A stretch of 64,000 bases of DNA from Gordonia sp. ABSL11-1 (GCF_030315685.1 NZ_JASXSI010000019.1:1-64000); one strand, 5' to 3'. Positions 1-8,528 are shown, counted from the first letter of the stretch. Numbers and translations: made by a program. The notes: generated from the letters alone by a model not told the origin.

Positions 1-97
1 CCCGGGGGCCCGGGCCCGCACCCGATGCAACGTCAACCAACCCGGCAACCCCAACACCAAAACAACAAACCCCGACGGCCCCTATTTCAGCAGTCTC

Positions 98-382
98 CTA
101 GGAGTCGAAGGGACCGAACACCTGCGTCCACTCGACGACACGCACACCGTCGACGGCCGCGTGCGCGATGAACGGATCGTTCGCCAGGAACGCCTCGGCG
201 CCGTCGAGACTCTCCGCGCGGATCATGATCAGCGCACCGCTACCGTCCGGATACGGCCCGCAGGTCAGCACGTTGCCGGCGCGGAATTCCTCACCCAGCC
301 ATTCGCGGTGCAGCGGGCGGTGCTCGTCGCGGCGCGCGGCCTTCATCGGCCCGTAGGCGTAGTGCACGGCGAAGATCGCCAT
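98..382 (-). CDS. YciI-like protein
   Basis: A 94-residue protein of the YciI / dimeric alpha-beta barrel type. The family pattern is visible: an early strand with HYAYGPM, HRPLHREWL near residues 21-29, then a glycine-rich DGSGALIMI strand and AEAFLANDPF. Members are small cytoplasmic proteins whose substrate is generally unknown. The ATG has a good AGGAG ribosome site a few bases upstream on the minus strand. It lies 18 bp downstream of the acetyltransferase gene, so the two are probably co-transcribed. The family call is solid. I infer no specific reaction. Confidence 0.8.
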   Translation of the reverse strand: MAIFAVHYAYGPMKAARRDEHRPLHREWLGEEFRAGNVLTCGPYPDGSGALIMIRAESLDGAEAFLANDPFIAHAAVDGVRVVEWTQVFGPFDS

Positions 383-400
383 CGTCGTCTCCTGTCGTGG

Positions 401-1000
401 TCAGTTCAGGGTGGCCAGCATGCGGGTGTTGCCGAGAGTATTCGGTTTGACGTAGCTCAGATCGAGGAACTCGGCGACGCCCGTGTCGTAGGACCGGCAC
501 ATCTCCTCGAAGACCTCGCGGGTGACCGGTGTGCCCTCGATCTCGGCGAAACCGTGCCGCGCGAAAAACGAGGTCTCGAAGGTCAGCACGAACACGCGCG
601 ACAGTTGCAGCTCGCGCGCCGCCCCCATCAGCTGGCCGACGAGTCGGTGCCCGATGCCGCGACCGGCGTGGGCGGTGTCGACGGCGACCGTGCGGACCTC
701 ACCCAGATCGGCCCACAGGACATGCAGCGCGCCACAGCCGACGACGACGTCGTCGAGGTCCGCCACCCAGAACTCCTGGACCGCCTCGTAGAGCGTGACG
801 AGGTTCTTCTCCAGCAGGATGCGCCCCGCGTACTGGTCGATCAGTTCCTTGATGCGGGGGACATCCGAGGTGCGTGCCCGCCGGATCACGACGTCGCGCT
901 TCCTCGCGGCTGCCGGTACGGACCCGGCCGGGGGCGTGGTCGGGCCCGGCGGAGCGGGTTCCGGTGTCGGGGATGCCGGTTCGGGGGCGACAGGGGACAT
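401..1000 (-). CDS. GNAT amino-acid N-acetyltransferase (ArgA/Rv2747-like)
   Basis: A 199-residue GNAT acetyltransferase. After a proline-rich, probably disordered first 33 residues, the fold runs from VVIRRARTSDVPRIKELI to the end. The acetyl-CoA loop is VDTAHAGRGIGHRLVGQLM and a late FFARHGF strand is present. Single-domain actinobacterial homologues such as Rv2747 are reported to make N-acetylglutamate, the first step of arginine synthesis, so that role is likely but inferred. It is divergent from pgsA across about 195 bp and is followed at 18 bp by the YciI gene. Confidence 0.85.
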   Translation of the reverse strand: MSPVAPEPASPTPEPAPPGPTTPPAGSVPAAARKRDVVIRRARTSDVPRIKELIDQYAGRILLEKNLVTLYEAVQEFWVADLDDVVVGCGALHVLWADLGEVRTVAVDTAHAGRGIGHRLVGQLMGAARELQLSRVFVLTFETSFFARHGFAEIEGTPVTREVFEEMCRSYDTGVAEFLDLSYVKPNTLGNTRMLATLN

Positions 1001-1128
1001 GGCATCTCACAGTAGTCGCGTCCGCGAGGACACCGCACGAGTGATTTCCGGTCGCGGGCGGCTGTCTCGCGATGCACGATCGTGGTCCGCTGATGCACAC
1101 CTGACGGATCGTCGGCGGGGGCTGCCGA

Positions 1129-1134
1129 TAGGCT
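1129..1134 (+). promoter_or_regulatory. -10 element for a leaderless short ORF before pgsA
   Basis: TAGGCT matches the actinobacterial TANNNT -10. Seven bases separate it from the GTG at 1142, so transcription would begin at or next to that start codon. It is the best promoter candidate in the 194-bp divergent gap before pgsA. Confidence 0.5.
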
Positions 1135-1141
1135 TGGGTAC

Positions 1142-1198
1142 GTGCGGGAGCAGTATCGCCGGGTTGAACGGCGGCCACCACGGATCGGTATGTCATGA
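1142..1198 (+). CDS. Possible 18-residue leaderless upstream ORF coupled to pgsA
   Basis: GTG at 1142 opens an 18-codon frame whose product starts MREQYRRVERRPPRIG and is strongly basic. Its TGA (1196-1198) overlaps the pgsA ATG (1195-1197) in an ATGA arrangement. A TAGGCT -10 sits seven bases before the GTG, so the ORF would be leaderless. pgsA itself has no clear ribosome site, which fits translational coupling. The product has no family I recognise. The case rests on arrangement, not homology. Confidence 0.4.
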   Translation: MREQYRRVERRPPRIGMS

Positions 1199-1893
1199 CC
1201 GATCGGATGCGGCGTGCGGTCTCCGAGCACGGCATCGCCGGTGCCGGGCGCGGACCCGACCACATCACCGATCCGGTCGATCCGGTACCCGTGGTCAACA
1301 TCGCCAACGCCCTCACCGTCTTTCGGATCGTTCTCGTACCGGTGTTCATCGCGGCACTGTTCGTCGACGGTGGTGAAGACACCGGGTGGCGGATCATCGC
1401 CGCGCTGATCTTCGGGATCGCCGCGATCACGGACCGGTACGACGGCCGGTTGGCGCGTCGCCGCGGTCTGATCACCGATTTCGGAAAAATGGCCGATCCG
1501 ATCGCCGACAAGGCGCTCATCGGGGCGGCATTGGTCGGGCTGTCGATTCTCGGGGATCTGTCCTGGTGGGTGACCGCGGTGATCCTGGCCCGCGAACTCG
1601 GTGTCACCGCTCTGCGCTTCTGGGTGCTGCGACACGGCGTCATCCCGGCCAGCCGGGGCGGCAAGCTCAAGACCCTGCTGCAGGCAGTGGCCATCGGTCT
1701 GTACCTGCTGCCGCTGGCGGGAGCCTGGCATGTCGTGGCCGCCGTGATCATGGGTGTGGCGCTGGTCGTGACCGTTTTCACCGGCTTCGACTACGTGTGG
1801 CAGGCCGTCACCTTGCGCAACAGATCGACATCGGGTGCCCGGACGGGGGCCGCCGACCCGGACGGGACCCGGACCGACGCAGGGCAGCGCTGA
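1195..1893 (+). CDS. pgsA: CDP-diacylglycerol--glycerol-3-phosphate 3-phosphatidyltransferase
   Basis: A 232-residue integral membrane phosphatidyltransferase (CDP-alcohol phosphatidyltransferase family), making phosphatidylglycerol phosphate from CDP-diacylglycerol and glycerol-3-phosphate. The signature is complete around residues 79-104: DRYDG..AR, then G, then D...D in KMADPIADK. Hydrophobic segments flank it (IANALTVFRIVLVPVFIAAL, LVGLSILG, VVAAVIMGVALVVTV). The N-terminal 35 residues and the Gly/Asp-rich tail are variable. In related genomes a pgsA paralogue sits next to clgR, as here. The start has no good ribosome site and overlaps the stop of a short upstream frame. Which of several PgsA-type substrates it uses cannot be decided from sequence alone. 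Confidence 0.88.
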   Translation: MTDRMRRAVSEHGIAGAGRGPDHITDPVDPVPVVNIANALTVFRIVLVPVFIAALFVDGGEDTGWRIIAALIFGIAAITDRYDGRLARRRGLITDFGKMADPIADKALIGAALVGLSILGDLSWWVTAVILARELGVTALRFWVLRHGVIPASRGGKLKTLLQAVAIGLYLLPLAGAWHVVAAVIMGVALVVTVFTGFDYVWQAVTLRNRSTSGARTGAADPDGTRTDAGQR

Positions 1894-2026
1894 CGCACTC
1901 GTCGTCGCCGCGCGTCGTGTTCGCCGACGGCGCAACCGGTGCGACGCGCTCGCCCGGGACGGCACCGGGTGGATTGTTCGACTACTCTCGTCGGCACGAG
2001 CCTGGTCTCGGCAGCCGGGGATGTCG

Positions 2027-2052
2027 GGAACCCGGAACGGGGTCTCGGCGTT
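2027..2052 (+). promoter_or_regulatory. ECF (SigE/SigH-type) promoter for clgR-pspA
   Basis: GGAAC at 2027-2031 and CGTT at 2049-2052, separated by exactly 17 bases. This matches the mycobacterial SigE/SigH promoter form. In M. tuberculosis clgR is known to be SigE-controlled. The transcript would start near 2059, giving a leader of about 135 nt. Confidence 0.65.
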
Positions 2053-2094
2053 GTCCTGATGACGTTGTCGTGATCGAGATGGCGTTGTCGTGAC

Positions 2095-2148
2095 GATGTC
2101 GGTCGTGATGATGATGTCGGTCGTGATGATGATGTCGGTCGTGATGAT
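2095..2148 (+). repeat. Three perfect 18-bp tandem repeats in the clgR leader
   Basis: The unit GATGTCGGTCGTGATGAT occurs three times without change at 2095-2112, 2113-2130 and 2131-2148. Related degenerate GTTGTCGTGA words lie just upstream. It sits between the predicted ECF promoter and the clgR start, inside the transcribed leader. Because the unit is a multiple of three, it also encodes a methionine/valine-rich repeat in a frame that runs into clgR out of phase. Confidence 0.9.
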
Positions 2149-2195
2149 GTCGTCGTCACGACAGGACAGACCACAGAGCAGTGAGGAGGACCTCG

Positions 2196-2558
2196 ATGGC
2201 AGTGCTACTGCGGGAGGCGCTCGGCGACAGTCTTCGCCGCGTGCGCACCGCGCAGGGTCGCACCCTGCGTGAGGTGTCCACCGACGCCCGGGTCAGCCTC
2301 GGCTACCTGTCGGAGGTCGAGCGTGGCCAGAAGGAGGCGTCGAGCGAACTGCTCGCCGCCATCTGTGACGCCCTCGACGTCGAGATCGCCGAACTGCTGC
2401 TGGACGTCGGTCATGCGATGCTCCCGGCCGACAGCGAGCGGCTGATCGGTGCGTCCGAGGCGGCCGCGGCGGCCGCGGAGATGGGCGTGCTGGACGCCAA
2501 GGTCGTCATCCCGGGTCCTCCCGGGCGGGCTGAGACCGCCGCTCTCGCCGCGGCCTGA
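2196..2558 (+). CDS. clgR: ClgR-type XRE transcriptional regulator
   Basis: A 120-residue DNA-binding protein with an N-terminal XRE helix-turn-helix (about residues 8-65; [20 protein letters not shown] is the recognition region). ClgR activates clp protease genes and envelope-stress genes in Mycobacterium, Corynebacterium and Streptomyces. ATG 2196 is chosen because GAGGAGG lies just before it. An upstream in-frame GTG at 2181 would include the ribosome site. The C-terminus ends ALAAA, resembling the LAA end of an ssrA tag. ClgR is a known Clp substrate, so this is a plausible built-in degron (inference). It precedes pspA, the arrangement seen in mycobacteria, and has an ECF-type promoter. 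Confidence 0.92.
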   Translation: MAVLLREALGDSLRRVRTAQGRTLREVSTDARVSLGYLSEVERGQKEASSELLAAICDALDVEIAELLLDVGHAMLPADSERLIGASEAAAAAAEMGVLDAKVVIPGPPGRAETAALAAA

Positions 2559-2581
2559 GCTCAGACGTCGATGTTCATCCC

Positions 2582-2607
2582 ACCCGCACACCGTCCGGCG
2601 TGCGGGT
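2582..2607 (+). terminator. Hairpin between clgR and pspA
   Basis: ACCCGCAC (2582-2589) pairs with GTGCGGGT (2600-2607), extended inward by CCG/CGG after one mismatch. There is no T-run. It may attenuate or process the clgR-pspA transcript and let pspA be expressed separately. Confidence 0.4.
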
Positions 2608-2707
2608 CGCGGTTTCGTACCGTGAGTGCGTCACCGCGTCCGGGACACAACAGCTAGATTGGTTTAGACAATCCCACCGACCACCGGACTATGGAGTTGA
2701 CGCAAGC

Positions 2708-3532
2708 ATGGCGAACCCGTTCGTGAAGTTGTGGCGCTACCTGATGGCACTCGGCAACGCGAAGATCGACGAGAACGCGGACCCGAAGATCCAGATCCAA
2801 CAGGCGATCGAGGACGCTCAGCGTCAGCATCAGGCGTTGTCGCAGCAGGCGGCGTCGGTCATCGGTAATCAGCGTCAGCTGGAGATGAAGCTCAACCGGC
2901 AGCTCGAGGAGATCGAGAAGCTACAGGCCAACACCCGGCAGGCGCTGACCCTCGCCGATCAGGCGAGTGCGGCAGGCGATGCGGCGAAGGCGCAGGAGTA
3001 CACCAACGCCGCCGAGGCGTTCGCCGCGCAGCTGGTGACCGCCGAGCAGAGCGTCGAGGATCTCAAGGTCCTGCACGATCAGTCGCTGCAGGCCGCCGAG
3101 CAGGCGAAGAAGGCCGTCGAGCGCAACGCGATGATGTTGCAGCAGAAGCTGGCCGAGCGCTCCAAGCTGCTCAGCCAGCTCGAGCAGGCGAAGATGCAGG
3201 AGCAGGTCAGTGCCTCCCTGAACCAGATGAGCGAGCTCTCGGTCCCGGGCAACACCCCCAACCTCGATCAGGTGCGTGACAAGATCGAGCGGCGGTATGC
3301 GAACGCACTCGGACAGGCCGACCTCGCCAAGAACACCGTGCAGGGCCGGATGCAGGAGGTCGAGCAGGCCGGGGTCCAGATGGCCGGCCACGCGCGTCTC
3401 GAACAGATCCGGGCCAGCATGGGCGGTGGTGCACTGCCCGCGTCCGGGAGTGGGACCGCACAGCCGACCGCGCAGCCCGCACAGCCGGCAGCTCAGCCCA
3501 CCACCGAACAGCCGCCGCAGACCGGCAACTGA
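2708..3532 (+). CDS. pspA: Phage-shock protein A (PspA/IM30 family)
   Basis: A 274-residue peripheral membrane protein that protects membrane integrity. It starts [18 protein letters not shown], the amphipathic N-terminal helix typical of PspA. A long coiled coil follows (about residues 25-220, rich in Q, E, K and A), then a low-complexity Ala/Pro/Gln/Thr tail from about 240 to the end. In mycobacteria ClgR activates pspA, and here clgR lies 150 bp upstream. The partners PspM and PspN (Rv2743c, Rv2742c) that follow pspA in M. tuberculosis are absent; a glycosyltransferase comes next. A GATTG-N7-CAATC inverted repeat (2657-2673) lies in the gap before it. Confidence 0.93.
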   Translation: MANPFVKLWRYLMALGNAKIDENADPKIQIQQAIEDAQRQHQALSQQAASVIGNQRQLEMKLNRQLEEIEKLQANTRQALTLADQASAAGDAAKAQEYTNAAEAFAAQLVTAEQSVEDLKVLHDQSLQAAEQAKKAVERNAMMLQQKLAERSKLLSQLEQAKMQEQVSASLNQMSELSVPGNTPNLDQVRDKIERRYANALGQADLAKNTVQGRMQEVEQAGVQMAGHARLEQIRASMGGGALPASGSGTAQPTAQPAQPAAQPTTEQPPQTGN

Positions 3533-3567
3533 TTCAGAAGACGACGCGGCAGCAGTCAGCCGCATCC

Positions 3568-3596
3568 GACGGCCTCTCACCTCGTGGGAGGCCGTC
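3568..3596 (+). terminator. Intrinsic-type hairpin after pspA
   Basis: GACGGCCTCTCAC (3568-3580) pairs with GTGGGAGGCCGTC (3584-3596) with a single G-T wobble and a 3-base loop, followed by GTTG. A strong stem with little T-run, as is usual for terminators in high-GC actinobacteria. Confidence 0.7.
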
Positions 3597-3671
3597 GTTG
3601 TTCCCGGGTTCCCGGCCGACGCGGTCGCCGATCGGCTGTCGCGTGTCGTCCGTCGTCGTGAGGAGTGTGCC

Positions 3672-4838
3672 GTGGCGCATGTCGCCATCGTTGCGGGACC
3701 TGATGCGGGACATGCGTTTCCGGCGTTCGCGCTGGCCGGACGCCTCGCCGCCGAGGGTGTCGAGGCGGTCGTGTTCACCGGTAGCCGGTGGACCGGTGCC
3801 GCCTCGCCTCGCGGGATCGATGTCGCGGAGCTCCCGGGGCTCGCCGCCCGCGCCGCCGACGACGACGAGGATGCGGGGGCCAAACTGAGTCGGCGCGCGG
3901 CGCGCATCGCGTGCGGATTGGCTCCCCAGCTCGCGCTCCACAAGACCGATCTCGTCATCTCCGACGTCATCACGGTCGGCGGTGCGTGGGCGGCGGAACT
4001 GACCGGCCTGCCGTGGATCGAACTGTCGCCGCATCCGCTCTATCGGCCGTCGCGCGGGCTGCCCCCGATCGGCGCAGGTCTCGCGTCCGGTACCGGGTGG
4101 TCCGGGCGGGCCCGTGACGCGGCGATGCGGACGGCGACGTCGTGGTCGCTGCGACAGGGTGAACGTCAGCGGGCGCGGGTGCGGACGGCGATCGGGCTCG
4201 ACGGTGCTCCCGTCCCTCCCGTCGCGCGACTGATCGCGACACTGCCCGCCCTGGAGGTCCACCGGCCGGACTGGCCGGCGGACACGCACCTGGTCGGCCC
4301 TCTACTGTGGGAACCGACAGACGAGGTGTTCGCGCAACCCGCGGGCCGGGACCCGCTGATCCTCCTCGCCCCGTCGACCGCGGTGACGGGCGCGGCCGAC
4401 ATGGTGTCCGTCGCCCTCGAGGCGATGCGGCCGGAGATCTTGGGATTCCCTGTACGCGTGGTGGTCTCGGCGCTCGACATTCCCGACGGTGTACCCCACT
4501 CGGACTCGGTGGTCGCAGGGACGGCGCGTCAGGACGAGTTGCTGGCCGATGCCGATCTCGTCGTGTGCGGCGGAGGGCACGGGATGCTCGCGAAGGCGTT
4601 GTCGGCAGGGGTTCCGGTGGTGACGGTCCCCGGCGGTGGCGACCAGTGGGAACTGGCGAATCGGGTCCTGCGACAGGGCAGCGGACTCCTGGTACGGCCG
4701 GTGACCGCCGATGCGCTGGCGGGCTCGATCCGATCGGTACTCACCGATCGGCGCTTCGCCGAGGCCGCCGCCGAAGCCGCCGGATCGGCGCGTGCGACGG
4801 TCGATCCGGTCCGCGTCGTGTGCCGGTTGCTCCCGTAG
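3672..4838 (+). CDS. GT-B glycosyltransferase (GT1/MGT-like)
   Basis: A 388-residue nucleotide-sugar glycosyltransferase resembling Rv2739c. It starts VAHVAIVAGPDAGHAFPAFA, the glycine/histidine loop of the N-terminal GT-B domain. The C-terminal donor domain is clear: DELLADADLVVCGGGHGM, then ALSAGVPVVTVPGGGDQW. GTG 3672 is chosen because GAGGAG lies at 3658-3665 and the protein aligns from there; the frame is open for a long way upstream without homology. Acceptor and sugar are unknown. A hairpin separates it from pspA, so it is probably its own unit. Its TAG stop doubles as part of the -10 of the next gene. Confidence 0.82.
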   Translation: MAHVAIVAGPDAGHAFPAFALAGRLAAEGVEAVVFTGSRWTGAASPRGIDVAELPGLAARAADDDEDAGAKLSRRAARIACGLAPQLALHKTDLVISDVITVGGAWAAELTGLPWIELSPHPLYRPSRGLPPIGAGLASGTGWSGRARDAAMRTATSWSLRQGERQRARVRTAIGLDGAPVPPVARLIATLPALEVHRPDWPADTHLVGPLLWEPTDEVFAQPAGRDPLILLAPSTAVTGAADMVSVALEAMRPEILGFPVRVVVSALDIPDGVPHSDSVVAGTARQDELLADADLVVCGGGHGMLAKALSAGVPVVTVPGGGDQWELANRVLRQGSGLLVRPVTADALAGSIRSVLTDRRFAEAAAEAAGSARATVDPVRVVCRLLP

Positions 4839-4841
4839 GCT
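4836..4841 (+). promoter_or_regulatory. -10 element, leaderless DUF3046 gene
   Basis: TAGGCT ends six bases before GTG 4848. Its first three bases are the stop codon of the upstream glycosyltransferase gene. Confidence 0.5.
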
Positions 4842-4847
4842 GGCGGG

Positions 4848-5042
4848 GTGCGATTGACCGAATTCACCGAACTGATCACCACCGAATTCGGGGAACGGTC
4901 GGCGGATTCGATCCTGATCGACCATGTCCTGACCGAGTTCGGCGGACGGACCGGCGCCCAGGCCATCGAGGACGGGATCGACCCGCGCGACGTCTGGGTG
5001 GCGATCTGCCGGGACTTCGATGTCCCGCGCGAGCGCTGGTAG
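4848..5042 (+). CDS. DUF3046 protein
   Basis: A 64-residue acidic protein of the actinobacterial DUF3046 family (Rv2738c-like), which characteristically lies just before recA. Visible family features are RLTEFTELITTEFGERSADSI near the start, then DHVLTEFGGRTGAQAIEDG and DPRDVWVAICRDFDVPRERW at the end. It is cytoplasmic with no membrane segment. Its function is unknown. It appears leaderless, with a TAGGCT -10 six bases upstream of the GTG. It is separated from recA by 284 bp that hold the SOS box. Confidence 0.85.
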   Translation: MRLTEFTELITTEFGERSADSILIDHVLTEFGGRTGAQAIEDGIDPRDVWVAICRDFDVPRERW

Positions 5043-5124
5043 CGCCACTCCGCCGAAGGGCGCGCCGAGGTGGCGCGGACAGGCCGGCGGACCTCCTCGA
5101 CACGCTGGCGTGTCACACTTGCCA

Positions 5125-5140
5125 TCGAACACATGTTCGT
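5125..5140 (+). promoter_or_regulatory. LexA (SOS) box upstream of recA
   Basis: TCGAACACATGTTCGT matches the mycobacterial/Bacillus-type SOS box TCGAAC-N4-GTTCGA with one mismatch at the last base. It lies 187 bp upstream of the recA start. Confidence 0.85.
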
Positions 5141-5326
5141 CCACTCTGGACTCCGACGGAACCGCGTTCCCGTCGTATGCGTCAAAGACACGGGACATGA
5201 ATGACGTGGAGCCGAGCCGACGAACATTGTCAGACCCCATGGCTAGCGTGCTCATCACAACGGCCACAGCACAGACCCACACACCATCCGGCCGGATCGC
5301 CGGTCGAGAGTTCGGAGGAGATTCCC

Positions 5327-6370
5327 ATGGCAGCTGCACCCCAGGATCGGGAGAAGGCGCTCGATCTGGCACTCGCGCAGATCGACAAGAACTTCGGCAA
5401 GGGATCGGTCATGCGCCTCGGCGAGGAGACGCGTCAGCCGATCGAGGTCATCCCGACGGGTTCCATCTCGCTGGACGTCGCTCTGGGCATCGGCGGGCTC
5501 CCGCGCGGCCGCGTCGTCGAGATCTACGGACCGGAGTCGTCGGGTAAGACGACGGTCGCCCTGCACGCCGTGGCGAACGCGCAGGCGCAGGGCGGCATCG
5601 CCGCATTCATCGACGCCGAGCACGCACTCGACCCCGACTACGCGGCCAAACTCGGTGTCGACACCGACGCCCTCCTCGTCTCGCAGCCCGACACCGGTGA
5701 GCAGGCACTCGAGATCGCGGACATGCTGATCCGCTCCGGGGCACTCGACATCCTCGTCATCGACTCAGTGGCCGCGCTGGTGCCGCGCGCGGAGATCGAG
5801 GGCGAGATGGGTGACAGCCACGTCGGCCTGCAGGCACGCCTGATGAGCCAGGCGTTGCGCAAGATGACCTCTGCCCTGAGCAATTCGAAGACCACGGCGA
5901 TCTTCATCAACCAGCTGCGCGAGAAGATCGGCGTCATGTTCGGTTCGCCGGAGACGACCACCGGTGGCAAGGCGCTCAAGTTCTACGCATCCGTGCGTCT
6001 GGACGTGCGTCGCATCGAGACGCTCAAGGACGGCACCGACGCCGTGGGCAACCGCACCCGCGTCAAGGTGGTCAAGAACAAGGTCGCCCCGCCGTTCAAG
6101 CAGGCCGAGTTCGACATCCTCTACGGACAGGGCATCAGCAAGGAGGGCTCGCTGATCGACATGGGTGTCGCCGAGGGCTTCATCCGGAAGTCCGGTTCGT
6201 GGTTCACCTACGAGGGGGACCAGCTCGGCCAGGGCAAGGAGAACGCCCGCAAGTTCCTGCTCGAGAACGACGACGTCCGCGACGAGATCGAGAAGAAGAT
6301 CAAGGAGAAGCTCGGCATCGGAGCCGTCGTCGACGCCGACGAGGTCGCTCCCGCGCCGGTGGAGTTCTGA
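5327..6370 (+). CDS. recA: RecA recombinase
   Basis: A 347-residue RecA that binds single-stranded DNA, drives strand exchange and triggers LexA self-cleavage. Walker A is GPESSGKT at residues 68-75. The Walker B strand [10 protein letters not shown] and the L2 loop region [21 protein letters not shown] are present. The length is normal and uninterrupted, so the intein found in M. tuberculosis RecA is absent. ATG 5327 follows GGAGGAG and gives the conserved [18 protein letters not shown] start. A LexA box lies upstream and recX follows after 7 bp. Confidence 0.98.
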   Translation: MAAAPQDREKALDLALAQIDKNFGKGSVMRLGEETRQPIEVIPTGSISLDVALGIGGLPRGRVVEIYGPESSGKTTVALHAVANAQAQGGIAAFIDAEHALDPDYAAKLGVDTDALLVSQPDTGEQALEIADMLIRSGALDILVIDSVAALVPRAEIEGEMGDSHVGLQARLMSQALRKMTSALSNSKTTAIFINQLREKIGVMFGSPETTTGGKALKFYASVRLDVRRIETLKDGTDAVGNRTRVKVVKNKVAPPFKQAEFDILYGQGISKEGSLIDMGVAEGFIRKSGSWFTYEGDQLGQGKENARKFLLENDDVRDEIEKKIKEKLGIGAVVDADEVAPAPVEF

Positions 6371-6377
6371 TCGGGTC

Positions 6378-6896
6378 ATGAGCACCACCACGGACCCCGA
6401 GGAACGGAAGGGCCCCAGCGCCTGGGACACCGCACTCCGACTCCTCGGGGTCCGTGCGCGTACCCGGCAGGAGATGGTGGACAGGCTGGCCCGCAAGGGT
6501 TTCGACCCCGACGACATCGACGACGTGATGACCCGGCTGGACCGTCATCAGCTCCTCGACGACGTCGAGTTCGCGAACGAGTGGGTGCGCTCGCGCCACG
6601 CGTACTCCGGCCGCGGCCGGGTCGCGCTACGGCACGAACTGAAGGCCAAAGGCGTCGACGCCGGCGTCATCGAGTCCGCACTGGCCGAGGTCGATCCCGA
6701 CGACGAACGTGCCGTCGCGGCCGACCTCGTCGCCAAGAAACTCACGCCCAGCCAGGTGGAACGACTCCAGGCCGATCCGGCGCTGCGCGAGACGCTGTTC
6801 CGTCGGCTGGTCGGGATGCTGGTCCGGCGCGGCTATCCGCAGGCGACGGCGATCGACGTCGTGAAAGACGCGCTCGACGCCGTCGCGGCGGCCTGA
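6378..6896 (+). CDS. recX: RecX regulatory protein
   Basis: A 172-residue RecX protein that binds and inhibits RecA filaments. It shows the three-helix repeats of the family: ALRLLGVRARTRQEMVDRLARKG, then FANEWVRSRHAYSGRGRVAL, and RLVGMLVRRGYPQATAIDVV near the end. ATG 6378 lies 7 bp after the recA stop, so the two genes share an operon and SOS control. A short hairpin follows. Confidence 0.94.
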   Translation: MSTTTDPEERKGPSAWDTALRLLGVRARTRQEMVDRLARKGFDPDDIDDVMTRLDRHQLLDDVEFANEWVRSRHAYSGRGRVALRHELKAKGVDAGVIESALAEVDPDDERAVAADLVAKKLTPSQVERLQADPALRETLFRRLVGMLVRRGYPQATAIDVVKDALDAVAAA

Positions 6897-6916
6897 GGGC
6901 CGACCGCGACGGCCCT
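6896..6916 (+). terminator. Short hairpin between recX and gluD
   Basis: AGGGCCG (6896-6902) pairs perfectly with CGGCCCT (6910-6916). It starts in the recX stop codon and lies between convergent genes, so it may act in both directions. No T-run. Confidence 0.45.
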
Positions 6917-6936
6917 GCGATCAACGACGTCGCGGT

Positions 6937-7827
6937 CTACTTCTGCCCGAACGGCATGTTCTCCATCGCCGCGAGATCGGCTTCCTCGGCGTCGGGAACG
7001 ACGGTACCGCGCTTGCCCTTCCGCAGGCGTCCCTCGAGATACGTTGCCAGCGTGGTCAAACCGAAGTTGATGACGATCATCACGATGGCGACCACGACCA
7101 GGGCCGGCAGATAGTTGCCGTAGTACGACGCGGACTGGATTCCCGAGCGCACCACCTCGATGTAGCCGATGGCGTATCCGAGTGCGCTGTCCTTCAGTGC
7201 GATCACCATCTGCGAGACGAGCGCGGGCAGCATGGCGGTGACGGCCTGGGGCAGCAGGATGACCCGCATCATCTGGGACTTGCGGAGCCCCAACGCCATC
7301 GATGCCTCGGTCTGACCCTTCGGCAGCGAGTTGATTCCGGATCGCAGGATCTCGGCGATGACCGACCCGTTGTACAGGGTGAGACCGGTGACGACGGCGG
7401 CGAACGCGAGTTGTGACGACGGGAAGATCGCGTAGTCGGCGAAGAGGTAATAGGCGAAGATCATCAGGATCAACACCGGGATCGCGCGGAAGATCTCCAC
7501 GAACACACCGGACAGGCGTCGCACCCAGCCGTGGTCGGACAGTCGGCCGATACCGAGGACGGCACCGAGGACGAGAGCCAGCACGATCGAGAGGGCGGCG
7601 GCCTTCAGCGTTCCCCACAGCCCGGGCAGGATGTAGGTCGTCCACGTGGTCGATGTGATGAAGGGATCCCATTTCTCGCCGCTGAGCTGATCGTTACCGG
7701 CGAGGATGACCAGGACGTACACGGCGACGGCGACCAAGATGGCGATGAAGATGACCGCGATGATCCTGTTGCGCAGCCGCGCCTTCGGTCCGGGGGCGTC
7801 GTAGAGGACGGTGGCGTCGGCACTCAT
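6937..7827 (-). CDS. gluD: Glutamate ABC transporter permease GluD
   Basis: A 296-residue permease of the HisM/GlnP polar amino-acid family. The first long hydrophobic stretch is [20 protein letters not shown]. The membrane core runs from [20 protein letters not shown] to [17 protein letters not shown]. The EAA-type coupling loop is [22 protein letters not shown]. The 4-bp ATGA overlap with gluC sets the start. With GluA (ATPase), GluB (binding lipoprotein) and GluC it forms a complete importer. The gluABCD set beside recX and miaB matches Corynebacterium gene order, which supports glutamate as substrate. Confidence 0.92.
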   Translation of the reverse strand: MSADATVLYDAPGPKARLRNRIIAVIFIAILVAVAVYVLVILAGNDQLSGEKWDPFITSTTWTTYILPGLWGTLKAAALSIVLALVLGAVLGIGRLSDHGWVRRLSGVFVEIFRAIPVLILMIFAYYLFADYAIFPSSQLAFAAVVTGLTLYNGSVIAEILRSGINSLPKGQTEASMALGLRKSQMMRVILLPQAVTAMLPALVSQMVIALKDSALGYAIGYIEVVRSGIQSASYYGNYLPALVVVAIVMIVINFGLTTLATYLEGRLRKGKRGTVVPDAEEADLAAMENMPFGQK

Positions 7828-8507
7828 CGCTTCACCGCCAGTCGCTTGGCCAGATATCCGAAGACGAATCCTTCGGTCAGGGTGATGATCATGAAGCCGA
7901 TCGCGATGATGACGAAGATCGCGACGATCTGGTCGGAGTACGTCTCGATCTCCTCCTTCATCAGCAGCGATGCCTCCGCGACACCGATCACCGAGGCGAT
8001 GGTGGTGTTCTTGGTGAGTGCGATCAGCACGCTGCCGAGGGGGCCGATGACCGATCGGATCGCCTGGGGGAGAACGATGATGCCGAACACCTGGGGAAAG
8101 GTGAGGCCGAGCGAACGGGCCGCCTCGGCCTGCCCGAGCGGCACCGTGTTGAAGCCGGAGCGCAACGTCTCGCACACGAACGTCGCGGTGTAGAGCACGA
8201 ACGCGAGCGCCGCGAGCCAGAAGTTGTTGTTCTCGATGAAGTTCTCGTTGTCGGGTGCGAGGGCGAGTCCGAGATTCTGGTAGAGCCCGATCGAGCAGAA
8301 CAGCACGATCAGCGTGAGCGGGGTGTTCCGGACGATGTTCACGTAGGTCTCGGCGAACCCACGCATCACCGGCACCGGGGACACCCGCATCGCCGCCAGC
8401 AGCGTCCCCCAGACCAGCGCACCGATGGCCGAGAAGAAGGTCAGTTTCAGCGTCACCCAGAAGGCCGGCCACAATTGTGGCCCCATGTCCGCCCAGAGTT
8501 CACTCAT
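7824..8507 (-). CDS. gluC: Glutamate ABC transporter permease GluC
   Basis: A 227-residue inner-membrane permease partnered with GluD. It starts [22 protein letters not shown]. The HisM-type core follows, with a coupling loop around [23 protein letters not shown] and a last membrane segment [17 protein letters not shown]. It lies 21 bp after gluB and overlaps gluD by 4 bp, so the subunits are translated together. Confidence 0.92.
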   Translation of the reverse strand: MSELWADMGPQLWPAFWVTLKLTFFSAIGALVWGTLLAAMRVSPVPVMRGFAETYVNIVRNTPLTLIVLFCSIGLYQNLGLALAPDNENFIENNNFWLAALAFVLYTATFVCETLRSGFNTVPLGQAEAARSLGLTFPQVFGIIVLPQAIRSVIGPLGSVLIALTKNTTIASVIGVAEASLLMKEEIETYSDQIVAIFVIIAIGFMIITLTEGFVFGYLAKRLAVKR

Positions 8508-8528
8508 TGCGCGTCAATCCCTTCCGCG

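Noticed and set aside
1..97. C-terminal end of an upstream gene (ftsK expected by synteny).
   Set aside because: The stretch is C/A-rich without recognisable FtsK end motifs, so I could not support a feature.
699..1781. Long minus-strand frames across pgsA.
   Set aside because: They overlap clear plus-strand pgsA motifs and have Arg/Pro-rich shadow composition.
5327..6370. Intein in RecA.
   Set aside because: The frame is a continuous normal-length RecA with no extra domain.
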